A stretch of DNA of 64,000 bases, taken from assembly GCF_002959755.1 (NCBI RefSeq), contig NZ_PPCW01000001.1, positions 682,001 to 746,000 of the forward strand, in the 5' to 3' direction. The position numbers and the translations under genes are program-made. Origin of the DNA: Veillonella sp. T11011-6. Its GTDB lineage: Bacteria > Bacillota > Negativicutes > Veillonellales > Veillonellaceae. Of the stretch, positions 46,885-55,872 are shown piece after piece. The notes beneath the pieces were generated by a model. It was not told where the DNA came from. It ran no database searches and saw nothing but the letters and a program-made list of their open reading frames with translations. Positions within the stretch are counted from its first letter, which is position 1. Each line of letters opens with the position of its first letter.

Positions 46885-48189
46885 TTATTTAGCCGCTTCA
46901 GCGCCTTTTGCATTATCAATAATGAATCGAGCTGCTTTTTTGCGAGCTACAGAGCCTGCCAACATAGCTACACGACCTTCTTTTGCAATAATATCCCAAA
47001 CTTCTTTAGGATCTGCCCCAAAGTTTTGAGCCATAATGAAGATTTCACGGTTCATATCATCTGGAGTTACTTCGATACCTTCAGCAGTTGCGATAGCGTC
47101 TAATACTAAATCAGCGCGTACGTTTTCAGCTGCGGAATCTTTGTATTCAGAGCGTAAATCTTCGATAGTTTTGTTGGAGAATTTCAAGTAGTCATCAAGT
47201 TTCAAGCCACGACCTTCCATGTTCATAGCCAATTCTTGAATCATTTGTTCTACGCGATCTTCGATCATTACTTCTGGGATGTCTACAGTTGCATTTTTAA
47301 CAGCTGTTTGAATCAAGTCAGCATTGTAAGTATCGATTGCGCGACGGGAAGCTTCTTCTTCCATTTTTGCGCGAAGATCTTTTTTCAATTCTTCAATAGT
47401 TTCATAAGAGCTTGCTTCTTTTGCGAACTCATCGTTCAATTCAGGCAACTCTTTACGTTTAATGTCATGGATATGAGTTTTGAATTCTGCTTCTTTACCA
47501 GCAAGTTCTGCTACGAAGTAGTCTTCAGGGAATGTTACTTTTACAGTTACATCATCACCAGCTTTAGCGCCGATCAATTGATCTTCGAAGCCAGGAATGA
47601 AGCTACCAGAACCGATTTGTAATGGGTAGGATTTACCTTCGCCACCATCGAATGGTTTACCGTCAACGGAACCAGCGAAGTCGATTACTGCGAAGTCGTC
47701 TTTTTGAATTGTAGCGCCTTCTTCAGCAACAACCATTTTCGCTTGTTGTTCACGAATGTTGTTCAATTGTTCTTCGATTTGTTCATCAGTTACTGTAGCG
47801 TCTTGTTTTTCTGCTTCTAAGCCTTTGTAATCGCCAAGTTTAACTTCAGGGCGTTTAGTTACAGTAGCTTTGAAAATCAAGTCTTTACCTTCTTCGAATT
47901 GTTCGCGTTCGATTTCTGGTTCAGATACTGGAACGATATCGTTTTCACGAAGTGCAGCACTGTAGTTTTGGCTAGCCAATACTTCGAATGCTTCTTCCAA
48001 GATAGCGTCTTTGCCGAAGTTCATTTCTAAAATACGGCGAGGCGCATGGCCTTTACGGAAGCCAGGAATGTTTACTTGACCTGCAATGCGTTTTACAGCT
48101 TGTTTAATGCCTTTATCTACTTCTGCTGCAGGTACTTCAATAGTTAACGTTACTACGTGTTGATCAACAGGATTTACAGTTGCTTTCAT
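46885..48189 (-). CDS. tig: Trigger factor
   Basis: Trigger factor is the ribosome-bound chaperone and prolyl isomerase. The 434-aa protein has the ribosome-binding signature GFRKGHAPRRILE (about residues 43-55), the FKBP-type PPIase domain (KDDFAVIDFAGSVDGKPFDGGEGKSY, IGSGSFIPGFEDQLIGAKAGD) and a helical C-terminal chaperone domain. A GGAGG site lies before the ATG. It heads the tig-clpP-clpX operon. Confidence 0.97.
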   Translation of the reverse strand: MKATVNPVDQHVVTLTIEVPAAEVDKGIKQAVKRIAGQVNIPGFRKGHAPRRILEMNFGKDAILEEAFEVLASQNYSAALRENDIVPVSEPEIEREQFEEGKDLIFKATVTKRPEVKLGDYKGLEAEKQDATVTDEQIEEQLNNIREQQAKMVVAEEGATIQKDDFAVIDFAGSVDGKPFDGGEGKSYPLQIGSGSFIPGFEDQLIGAKAGDDVTVKVTFPEDYFVAELAGKEAEFKTHIHDIKRKELPELNDEFAKEASSYETIEELKKDLRAKMEEEASRRAIDTYNADLIQTAVKNATVDIPEVMIEDRVEQMIQELAMNMEGRGLKLDDYLKFSNKTIEDLRSEYKDSAAENVRADLVLDAIATAEGIEVTPDDMNREIFIMAQNFGADPKEVWDIIAKEGRVAMLAGSVARKKAARFIIDNAKGAEAAK

Positions 48190-48252
48190 TTAAAATATGT
48201 CCTCCTCGAAGGGCAATACGCCCAAATTTCTGTAGTATATTATGCACTCCTA

Positions 48253-48281
48253 ATAATAACATAAATGCAAGGTCAATGCAA
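48253..48281 (-). promoter_or_regulatory. Promoter of tig-clpP-clpX
   Basis: TTGCAT (48276-48281) and TATTAT (48253-48258) on the minus strand with a 17-base spacer, about 65 bases before tig. No CtsR or CIRCE operator was recognised. Confidence 0.55.
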
Positions 48282-48297
48282 TTCTTCTCAATTTACA

Positions 48298-48328
48298 CTA
48301 AAAGACCACCCCAAAACGGGTGGTCTTT
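48298..48328 (-). terminator. Terminator of the CBS-domain gene
   Basis: A perfect 11-bp stem (48301-48311 with 48318-48328) with a 6-base loop. The minus strand continues TTTTAGTG; the plus strand also has CTTTATATG. Confidence 0.8.
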
Positions 48329-48352
48329 ATATGTATTACATAATTATGCGAA

Positions 48353-48808
48353 TTAGTTATCTTTAGCGATCAATTTGATGATGTCACGGCGAGATAAGAT
48401 ACCAATCAAATGGTAATCCTTGTCTACTACAGGAACATTCTTTAAATGTTGATCAAGCATAACAGATACAATTTCTTCTACATCTTTATCCGGTGTAGTT
48501 GTAATGACTTCTTCAGTCATCAACTCATGAACATGAGATGCTAACAATTTTTTAAATTGAGCATTATATTCGCCAATGCCATTGTAATAGATACTAGCGC
48601 CTAATACATTTACATAGTGAGGTACATGAGGACGTACTTTTTTGTAAAGCAAATCGCCTTCAGAAATAATACCTAATAATTTATTGTTGTCATCCACTAC
48701 GGAAACAGCTGTTAAATTATATTTTACCAACAAATCAGCTACATCAGAAATTGGCGCATCTTTGCCAACAGTAACAGGGTATTTATTCATTACTTCTTGG
48801 ATTTTCAT
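48353..48808 (-). CDS. CBS-domain-pair protein
   Basis: The 151-aa protein consists of two CBS domains (roughly residues 1-60 and 85-148: VMNKYPVTVGKDAPISDVADLLVKYNLTAVSVVD and LMTEEVITTTPDKDVEEIVSVMLDQHLKNVPVVD). They are separated by an insert that may bind a second element. CBS pairs bind adenine nucleotides and regulate enzymes or channels; the target is unknown. It is monocistronic, with a terminator of its own. Confidence 0.85.
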   Translation of the reverse strand: MKIQEVMNKYPVTVGKDAPISDVADLLVKYNLTAVSVVDDNNKLLGIISEGDLLYKKVRPHVPHYVNVLGASIYYNGIGEYNAQFKKLLASHVHELMTEEVITTTPDKDVEEIVSVMLDQHLKNVPVVDKDYHLIGILSRRDIIKLIAKDN

Positions 48809-49010
48809 AGTGAATTCCTCCTTACAAATACATCTTGCTTTATTATACTATTCGACATAATATAATAAAACTCCTTTTTTTATAAGAACATTATATAAAT
48901 AATTTGTAAGTCTATTCTAATAGTGTTTCTTATACTGATACTAAATCAATCTACCCTCATCATAATTATATTATTTATTCAAGCGATAGGATCTATTGAA
49001 ATTAAATACA

Positions 49011-49490
49011 TCACCAATGATATGGTTCATTTCGATTAATTTTAGATGCTCTATAAATTTGCTCTACTAGTAATAAACGTACCATTTGATGGGTAAATGT
49101 CATAGGACTAAAGGATAATTTATAATTCACGGACTTGCGCAACTTATCACTTACACCAAAGGCGCCTCCGACGATGAATGCCATGTCACTGATACCATCT
49201 ACTTCAAGTTTAGCTATCGTTTTAGCCAAGTCTTCAGAGGACATCGTTTTACCGTACACATCTAACAACACTGTATAAGCATTCTTTGGAACAGCTTTTA
49301 ATAAACGTTCCCCTTCTTCTGCAACGACTTGTTTTCGATCTGCATCACTGGGCTTATCCCCAATTTTACTTTCATTTAGTTCAGTAATGGTAATCCCACC
49401 ATAAGGTCGCATCCGTTTCACAAACTCTGCCACCCCATCGCGCAAGTAAGCATCTTTTAACTTGCCAATACAAACTACATAAAATCTCAT
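49011..49490 (-). CDS. rlmH: 23S rRNA (pseudouridine1915-N3)-methyltransferase RlmH
   Basis: RlmH is a SPOUT methyltransferase acting on helix 69 of 23S rRNA in the assembled ribosome. The 159-aa protein opens MRFYVVCIGKLKDAYLRDG, has the SAM-binding knot FIVGGAFGVSD and the C-terminal HQMVRLLLVEQIYRASKINRNEPYHW with the conserved YH pair. It starts three bases after the metallo-beta-lactamase-fold gene. Confidence 0.96.
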   Translation of the reverse strand: MRFYVVCIGKLKDAYLRDGVAEFVKRMRPYGGITITELNESKIGDKPSDADRKQVVAEEGERLLKAVPKNAYTVLLDVYGKTMSSEDLAKTIAKLEVDGISDMAFIVGGAFGVSDKLRKSVNYKLSFSPMTFTHQMVRLLLVEQIYRASKINRNEPYHW

Positions 49491-49493
49491 ACT

Positions 49494-50300
49494 CTACCTC
49501 TTTACAGATTGCATAGACACAATTTCATTAGGTTGTCCATGTTGCAATTTCATTTCCGGTCCAATGCGAACGCCTCCATCTACGAGCATTTGTCCTATCG
49601 TTTGCGTAACAAGGACGGCATTATTGTTGTTTTCAGAACGATGAGCCAAAATAACTTGCATAAAGTCAGGTCGCTTCATCATGAGCAAAGCTCGGGCAGC
49701 CATTTCATTGCTTAAATGACCTTCATCACTAGCAACACGTTGTTTTAAAAATGGTTGATACGGACCAAAGCGCAGCATATGAGGGTCATAATTGGCTTCT
49801 AGTACTAATAGAGTTGTATCATCCATACGATGTAAGATACTATCAGAAATTACACCCGTATCGGTAACGACAGTAGCCTTATCTTTTCCAGCAAATACAT
49901 TAATACCTATTGGATCAGCCGCATCATGACTAACGCCAAATGACTCGACTACAAGATTGCCAAGAGAGAGGCTACCCTTAGTCAATTCGATTAATTGGTT
50001 TTTTGGCACAATTAACTTATCTTGAATTTCACGCCACGTCCCTTGTTTCGTATACACAGGGATATCAAAACGTTTCAACAATTGTTGAAGCCCTGCAATA
50101 TGATCACTATGTTCATGACTGATAAAAATGCCCTCTACCTGTGCCATATCGATATGCAATTCTTTTAAACCATTGACGATGCGCCGGCAACTAATGCCCA
50201 CATCGTGCAATATGACGGAGTTCCCTTTTTTTATTACTGTACAATTGCCTTTGCTACCACTAGCAAGAACATGGACCTCCAACGGTGAGGATTCACTCAT
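49494..50300 (-). CDS. Metallo-beta-lactamase-fold hydrolase (YycJ/WalJ-like)
   Basis: The 268-aa protein has the MBL metal motif SHEHSDHIAGL (HxHxDH), an early LASGSKGNCTVIKKGNSVILHDVGISCRRI segment and the later VTDTGVISDSILH and LEANYDPHMLRFGPYQPFLKQRVASDEGHLSNE, characteristic of the YycJ group implicated in cell-wall or DNA metabolism. TTG at 50303 is possible, but GGAG is spaced for the ATG at 50300. It is cotranscribed with rlmH, a common pairing. Confidence 0.87.
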   Translation of the reverse strand: MSESSPLEVHVLASGSKGNCTVIKKGNSVILHDVGISCRRIVNGLKELHIDMAQVEGIFISHEHSDHIAGLQQLLKRFDIPVYTKQGTWREIQDKLIVPKNQLIELTKGSLSLGNLVVESFGVSHDAADPIGINVFAGKDKATVVTDTGVISDSILHRMDDTTLLVLEANYDPHMLRFGPYQPFLKQRVASDEGHLSNEMAARALLMMKRPDFMQVILAHRSENNNNAVLVTQTIGQMLVDGGVRIGPEMKLQHGQPNEIVSMQSVKR

Positions 50301-50342
50301 CAAAACACTCCATATACTAAATCATAATTTTTACATATGTCT

Positions 50343-50370
50343 GTGAAAGTCAATCTATTATCACTTTCAC
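50343..50370 (-). other. Stem-loop after the RuBisCO-like gene
   Basis: An 8-bp stem GTGAAAGT/ACTTTCAC (50343-50350 with 50363-50370) with a 12-base loop, 12 bases past the stop codon. No T run follows, so its role as terminator is uncertain. Confidence 0.4.
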
Positions 50371-50381
50371 TAACACAATCA

Positions 50382-51569
50382 TTAATTGGTTTCAGATAAT
50401 TCACTCAAGCGTTCTACAAAGTATGACATATTAGCTTCAATATCTGGTCCACGGCGGAACATGTCACCACCAACGAGGAACATCGTATCATTTCCGTACA
50501 ACTCTACCAGCTCATTAAGCCGAGCATCTGTTACACCACCACCCGGTGCTGGACAGGCGGCTTTCATCAATCCAAATGGATGTTTAATATAAGAGGAAAT
50601 TCTCTTACATTGCTCTACTGTGAAAGTAAAACGTCCACCATAGGATACAAAGATAGGCATATCTGCACCAAAGATACGTGGTAACAGTCCCAATTGTAAA
50701 TAATCGGCAATACCAGATACACCAGGGCTCACAAAGCCACCAGAGTAAGCAGGATGATGAATGATTGGTAAGCCTAACTTTTCATCACTTGCTAATTTAT
50801 GAAGCCATCCAAAGCCAACAAGACCGGAAGCCACCATAAGAGCTGTGGCACCTGCTTCTTTAGCAAAATAAGCTCGTTCTATTACGTCTGTGCCATCACC
50901 AGATACATTGGCAGCATATAATGTATGTGTACCATGGGCTTCATTCATTTCACGCACCATAGCAGCACATCGCTTTACACGATCCTTAAATTGAGAGAAT
51001 GACTGATTAGAGATGCCATGGTCATCCTTGATAACATCGGCCCCACCACGTGTATAAGCACCGCACATGCGAGCGAGCTCTTCATTCGGTGTTCCCATAG
51101 GTTTTACTACAGCCTGAATCATAGGGCGCGTTGGCGTTTCAACCAATTGACGAAGCCCTTGTAAGCCAAATCGAGGGCCTTTAAATACATCATATAAAGT
51201 TGGACAGAGTTCAATATCAACAACCCAAATATGTGGTTGCAACGATGAGTTACCAAAGACTACATTTAAGAATTGCGTTGCTTCTAGCGCTGTTGTATCT
51301 ACAAGGTATGAAATACGAGCCAAATAGTAATGAGACGGATTAATCGTAACATTAGGCATAACCCCTACATTGGCATATGTGGAATCAGGCCCCATAGGTT
51401 CAAGTGACTCTAATCTACCAGTGACAGTGCCTTTAATATACGGATCCGTAACAAACTCATAAGGAAACTCTATGGTTTGTTCTACCTGAACAGCCCAGGC
51501 AATGGCTTTTGCCTCTTCATATGAACTTGCTTCTATTCGATACGTAACTATAAATCGCTCGTCTTTCAT
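50382..51569 (-). CDS. RuBisCO-like protein (form IV type) with altered active site
   Basis: The 395-aa protein is a RuBisCO large-subunit homologue. It keeps the Lys of VVKPMGTPN (K175 position) and the carbamylated-Lys motif as GGADVIKDDHGIS: K201 and D203 equivalents kept, E204 replaced by His. Loop 6, normally GKxEG in carboxylases, reads YGGRFTFT, and HR of the phosphate/metal region reads HHPAYSGG. It should therefore not fix CO2; relatives catalyse enolase, isomerase or decarboxylase steps in methionine salvage or sugar-acid catabolism. AAAGGAG is spaced for the ATG at 51569, inside a longer TTG frame. No salvage genes adjoin it. Confidence 0.85.
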   Translation of the reverse strand: MKDERFIVTYRIEASSYEEAKAIAWAVQVEQTIEFPYEFVTDPYIKGTVTGRLESLEPMGPDSTYANVGVMPNVTINPSHYYLARISYLVDTTALEATQFLNVVFGNSSLQPHIWVVDIELCPTLYDVFKGPRFGLQGLRQLVETPTRPMIQAVVKPMGTPNEELARMCGAYTRGGADVIKDDHGISNQSFSQFKDRVKRCAAMVREMNEAHGTHTLYAANVSGDGTDVIERAYFAKEAGATALMVASGLVGFGWLHKLASDEKLGLPIIHHPAYSGGFVSPGVSGIADYLQLGLLPRIFGADMPIFVSYGGRFTFTVEQCKRISSYIKHPFGLMKAACPAPGGGVTDARLNELVELYGNDTMFLVGGDMFRRGPDIEANMSYFVERLSELSETN

Positions 51570-51629
51570 AATGCGTCTCCTTTGCAATAATATTATTTAA
51601 TTATATACCAAAGTAGTACACGATTCCAT

Positions 51630-51669
51630 ACAAAAAAGGCCTCACTCTAAAACTAGAGTGAGGCCTTTT
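51630..51669 (-). terminator. Terminator of the purine permease gene
   Basis: A perfect 16-bp stem (51634-51649 with 51654-51669) with a 4-base loop and T runs on both strands. It lies between the permease and the RuBisCO-like gene. A TATAAT on the minus strand (about 51601-51606) may serve the latter. Confidence 0.88.
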
Positions 51670-51774
51670 GAAAGAGCGAAAACATGTATATAGATTTTTA
51701 CCTATATAAACAAGGTTTCTACCGTGAGAGACAATACATGTAATCGTATGAGAATTAACTAATTTAACTATATC

Positions 51775-53160
51775 TTATTGATAGAAATGTTTAGGATAAC
51801 CTTTGAATCGTGTGAAGTGACGATATTTACGTGTTGCACGGTTAGGTTCATTAACTGTTTTGTAACCGAAGCCGTTGAATACAACGTTCAAAAGAACGGC
51901 TACGATACTACCAGCTGTGATACCAGATTTCAAAAGAATTTGTGCCCAAGCTGGGAAGTGTGCATAGATTTGAGGCGCTGCCAATGGAATCATGGATACC
52001 CCAATACTAATTGCAACGAGCATCAAATTATAGTTACCATCGAAACTAACTTTACCAAGGGAGCGAATACCGCTGGCAATAATCATACCAAACATTGCGA
52101 TACCTGCGCCGCCTAATACAGCATTAGGGATACATGCTACAATAGCTGCTAACTTAGGGAAAAGACCTAATAAAATCAAGATTACACCAGATGCGGCTAC
52201 AACGAAGCGACTTTTTACGCGTGTTACAGCGATAAGACCAACGTTTTGAGCGAATGCAGTGTAAGGGAAGCTATTAAGGATACCACCGATTAAAGTGGAT
52301 AAACCATCAGCACGAAGTACTGCAGCCAATTCTTTTTGGCCGATAGGTTTGTCTACGATTTCACCAACAGCAATACTATCACCTGTTGTTTCTACCATAA
52401 CTACAAGCATTACAATAATCATAGAAATAATAGATGCAAAATCAAAGGTAGGCATGCCAAAGTAGAATGGTGTTACAACGGAAATCCATTGAGAACGACC
52501 TACTTCAGAGAAGTCCGTAATACCACAAATCATAGCAAGAGCAGTACCTAGGATAAGCCCTACCAAGATAGCCAGATTACCAAGGAACCCTTTACCAAAT
52601 CGATATGTCAAAATAACGAGAATAAATGTAGCTACACCAAGAGCTATGTATAGCGGATCTCCGAAGTTTTTATTACCTACGCCACCACCCATCCAGTTAA
52701 CGGCTACTGGCATCAAGTTGATACCAATAATGGTAATGATGGTACCTGTTACCACAGGTGGGAATAAGCGAATCAAACGACTGAAGAATGGTGCCACAAT
52801 AAATGTAAATATACCAGCTGCAATAATAGCACCATAAATGGTATTAATATCATGCTGTTGACCAATCATGATCATCGGTCCTACAGAAGCAAATGTTACA
52901 CCTTGAATAAGAGGAATACGACCACCAACAGGGCCAAAGCCTAATGTTTGAATCAATGTGGCTACACCACATGTGAACAAATCAGCTGTAATCAAACGAA
53001 TTAAATCTTCAATCGGCAAATGCATGGCTTGCGCAATAATGATTGGTACCGCTACGGCACCAGCATACATGGCTAACACGTGCTGTAAACCATAAGCAAA
53101 TAATTGCGGGATTGGCAGCATACCATCTACATGGTTGACACCAGATACACCTTTACTCAT
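51775..53160 (-). CDS. NCS2-family xanthine/uric acid/uracil permease
   Basis: The protein (about 461 aa) has around fourteen membrane segments and the nucleobase:cation symporter-2 pattern. It begins YGLQHVLAMYAGAVAVPIIIAQA, then GVTFASVGPMIMIG, VVMVETTGDSIAVGEIVDKPI with the substrate-binding acidic residues, and LSTLIGGILNSFPYTAFAQNVGLIAVTRVKSR. This sequence type usually carries xanthine or urate. GAGGTG is spaced for the ATG at 53160. Position behind the xanthine dehydrogenase supports purine uptake. Confidence 0.9.
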   Translation of the reverse strand: MSKGVSGVNHVDGMLPIPQLFAYGLQHVLAMYAGAVAVPIIIAQAMHLPIEDLIRLITADLFTCGVATLIQTLGFGPVGGRIPLIQGVTFASVGPMIMIGQQHDINTIYGAIIAAGIFTFIVAPFFSRLIRLFPPVVTGTIITIIGINLMPVAVNWMGGGVGNKNFGDPLYIALGVATFILVILTYRFGKGFLGNLAILVGLILGTALAMICGITDFSEVGRSQWISVVTPFYFGMPTFDFASIISMIIVMLVVMVETTGDSIAVGEIVDKPIGQKELAAVLRADGLSTLIGGILNSFPYTAFAQNVGLIAVTRVKSRFVVAASGVILILLGLFPKLAAIVACIPNAVLGGAGIAMFGMIIASGIRSLGKVSFDGNYNLMLVAISIGVSMIPLAAPQIYAHFPAWAQILLKSGITAGSIVAVLLNVVFNGFGYKTVNEPNRATRKYRHFTRFKGYPKHFYQ

Positions 53161-53266
53161 AAGAATCACCTCATATCTTACGTTTTAGTTACTAGTAAAT
53201 AATATAGTCATACTATCGTACTTGATAGAGTTTAAAAATCTCATAGACTTCACGTGGGAACCTTGA

Positions 53267-53292
53267 TGGACAGGGGCCGTAGCCCCTCTCCA
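53267..53292 (-). other. Stable hairpin with UACG loop between xdh and the permease
   Basis: On the minus strand TGGA-G-AGGGGC closes a TACG tetraloop with GCCCCT-G-TCCA, a 10-bp stem with one G-G mismatch. It starts 13 bases past the xdh stop and no T run follows. It could stabilise the xdh transcript or be part of a leader for the permease. The rest of 53161-53305 shows only AT-rich sequence and the permease ribosome-binding site; no purine-riboswitch core was found. Confidence 0.5.
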
Positions 53293-53305
53293 CTAAGCAA
53301 ATATT

Positions 53306-55855
53306 CTATTTTTTATAACCTGTATGTTGAATCGGCAAGGACCTACGTGGTTCTCCGTCGATACGACGATACGCATTTGCAATGGCCGGAGCAATTGGAA
53401 TACTGGAGATTTCACCAATACCTTTGGCACCGTATGCATATTGTTCTGGTGTCCCTTTTTCAATAAGGCTTACATGAATTGGAGGACATTGTGTAGCTCT
53501 AAGAAGGCCTAACGTACCATATTTAGCTGTTACATAACCATCTTTATAAGGGAAGTCCTCTGTAACGGCATAGCCCATACCCATGATGGCACCGCCTTCA
53601 GCTTGACCAGAGCAAGATTGAGGATTAACTACACGACCTACATCATATGCTACATGAAGCTCAGCAACTTTATTATCTTCGCCAATTCTAGCTACACATG
53701 CACCATACCCATAAGCAACGTGATTTTTTGGATGTGGTTTATCAGAGTTGAATGGATCTGTTGCACCAAGGAACTCTTCATAAATTTCTACACCATTCAA
53801 TTCTTCTAAGGTCTTAGTTTCTAACATTTCTTTTAAGCGAAGACTTGCTTTACGCGTTGCTTCACCAGTGAATACTGTTTGACGAGATGCAGTAGTTGTA
53901 CCAGAGTCTGGTGTACGTACCGTATCCGGACGTTCCACAAATACTTTATCCGCTGTTAAGCCAGTTGTTTCACAAAGCACTTGAGTAGCCATAGTCGCCA
54001 TACCTTGACCGATACATGCTGCACCTGTACGGATACGAACTTTACCATCACGTACTTCTAAGATAACGCGACCAGTATCAGGTAAACCTACACCGATACC
54101 ACTGTTTTTCAAACATACTGCAAGACCTGTACGGTCAGATGCATAGTATGCATCTTTTACTGCTTCCAAACATTCTGCTAATGCAGTTTCTTCGGAGCAA
54201 ATTTGGCCGTTTGGTAAAGAATCACCAGGGCGAACAACGTTTTTATAACGGAACTCCCAAGGATCCATGCCTACCAATGCAGCTAATTCATCAATGTTTT
54301 GTTCTTGACCAAAGATGGTTTGTGTTACACCGAACCCGCGGAATGCACCACCAGGAACAGTATTTGTGTAAACGCAAACACCATCAAAGGCAAAGTTATC
54401 AAATTTGTAAGGACCACAAGAGTGTGTACCTGCACGTTGAAGTACAGGACCACCTAAGGATGCATATGCACCACAGTTAGATACGATGTTCACCTTACTT
54501 GCTACCAAGTTACCTTCTGCATCACAAGCCGTAGTAATATCCATTTCCATCGCATGTCGTTTAGGATGAATATTAAGACTTTCTTGACGAGAGAAGAGAA
54601 CCTTAGTTGGTTTGCCTGTGAGCCAAGCTACAAGAGATGCATGATGCTGTACGCTCATGTCCTCTTTACCACCAAAGCCACCACCTACAAGCATACTATG
54701 AACTTTTACAGATTCCTCAGGAATGCCAAGCATACGAGATACTTCATGACGATCATCGTAAACATTTTGGCTACCGGAATGTAAATGAATTACATCGCCT
54801 TCACGATATGCTACCGCACACTCTGGTTCCATGAATGCATGGTCTGTTTGTGGTGTAGAATAGTGATTAGTTACAACAAATGCAGCCTCAGCAATAGCCT
54901 TATCTACATCGCCACGAGATAATGTTTGACGAGTCAATACATTTCCGTCTGGATGTAATTGAGGAGCATCTGGTTTCAACGCCTCTAATGGATCTACTAC
55001 TGGCTCTAACTCTGTGTAATCTACTTCAACTAGAGCTAATACTTCATCTAAGTATTTCTTTTCTGTAGTTGCCACAAGTGCAATTGCATCACCAACATAG
55101 CGAGTATTATCACCTTCTGCGATGAGTACATCCCAGTCTGGCACTAAGTGACCAGTCTTATTGAATGGTACATCTTTAGCTGTCAAAGCCGTTACACACT
55201 TAGGATGTGCAAGTGCTTTAGACACATCAACGCGATCGACTCTAGCACGAGGGTATTTAGAACGCAACGCTTTTGCGTAAATCATGCCATCCATATGGAT
55301 ATCGTCAGCATATTGTCCAACGCCTAATGCTTTTTCCTCCGCATCAACGCGGTGTAAACGAGAACCAACATTACCAGTTGTATCCTTTTCAGGAACTGGT
55401 AAGTTCTCACGGAACATTTTTGCTGCCAGCATAATGCCTTCTTCGATTTTCACATAACCAGTACAACGACAGATATTGCCTAAAATAGCTTTTTTAACAT
55501 CGTCAGGTGTAGGGTCATTATTTTCATCAATCAAAACTTTTGCACTAATAATCATACCTGGGATACAGAAACCACACTGCACCGCTCCGCATTCACCAAA
55601 AGCATAGGTGTATACCGCTTTTTCCCGTTCAGATAAGCCCTCAATTGTTACTACTGATTTACCATCTAATTGGGATAATTTAGTTACACAAGCCTTTGCT
55701 TTTTTTCCGTCTATAATTACTGTACACGTACCACAAGCACCAGCACTACAGCCTTCTTTAGTGCCCGTCAATTTCAAATCAGCTCTCAAGAAATCAATTA
55801 AACGTTGATCCTCTTGAACCTCATGTTGGGTGCCATTCACTTGAAAGCGGTACAT
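53306..55855 (-). CDS. Selenium-dependent-type xanthine dehydrogenase (fused Fe-S/Mo chain)
   Basis: The 849-aa protein fuses a [2Fe-2S] domain pair to the molybdopterin-binding chain. CSAGACGTC and, further on, CGFC...CRCTG bind the two clusters in residues 30-150. From about residue 170 the Mo domain follows, with HRVDAEEKALGVGQYADDI, GGGFGGKEDM, PGGAFRGFGVTQ and KGIGEISSIPIAPAIANAY. There is no FAD domain. This layout, and its company with ygfK, ssnA, ygeW and ygeY, fits the TIGR03311 group, whose cofactor carries labile selenium. GGAGG is spaced for the ATG at 55855. Confidence 0.9.
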   Translation of the reverse strand: MYRFQVNGTQHEVQEDQRLIDFLRADLKLTGTKEGCSAGACGTCTVIIDGKKAKACVTKLSQLDGKSVVTIEGLSEREKAVYTYAFGECGAVQCGFCIPGMIISAKVLIDENNDPTPDDVKKAILGNICRCTGYVKIEEGIMLAAKMFRENLPVPEKDTTGNVGSRLHRVDAEEKALGVGQYADDIHMDGMIYAKALRSKYPRARVDRVDVSKALAHPKCVTALTAKDVPFNKTGHLVPDWDVLIAEGDNTRYVGDAIALVATTEKKYLDEVLALVEVDYTELEPVVDPLEALKPDAPQLHPDGNVLTRQTLSRGDVDKAIAEAAFVVTNHYSTPQTDHAFMEPECAVAYREGDVIHLHSGSQNVYDDRHEVSRMLGIPEESVKVHSMLVGGGFGGKEDMSVQHHASLVAWLTGKPTKVLFSRQESLNIHPKRHAMEMDITTACDAEGNLVASKVNIVSNCGAYASLGGPVLQRAGTHSCGPYKFDNFAFDGVCVYTNTVPGGAFRGFGVTQTIFGQEQNIDELAALVGMDPWEFRYKNVVRPGDSLPNGQICSEETALAECLEAVKDAYYASDRTGLAVCLKNSGIGVGLPDTGRVILEVRDGKVRIRTGAACIGQGMATMATQVLCETTGLTADKVFVERPDTVRTPDSGTTTASRQTVFTGEATRKASLRLKEMLETKTLEELNGVEIYEEFLGATDPFNSDKPHPKNHVAYGYGACVARIGEDNKVAELHVAYDVGRVVNPQSCSGQAEGGAIMGMGYAVTEDFPYKDGYVTAKYGTLGLLRATQCPPIHVSLIEKGTPEQYAYGAKGIGEISSIPIAPAIANAYRRIDGEPRRSLPIQHTGYKK

Positions 55856-55872
55856 ATATAGCCCTCCTCTCA

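Noticed and set aside
53161-53305. Purine (guanine or xanthine) riboswitch before the permease
   Set aside because: The expected purine-riboswitch core and paired loops were not found; only one hairpin with a UACG loop is seen.
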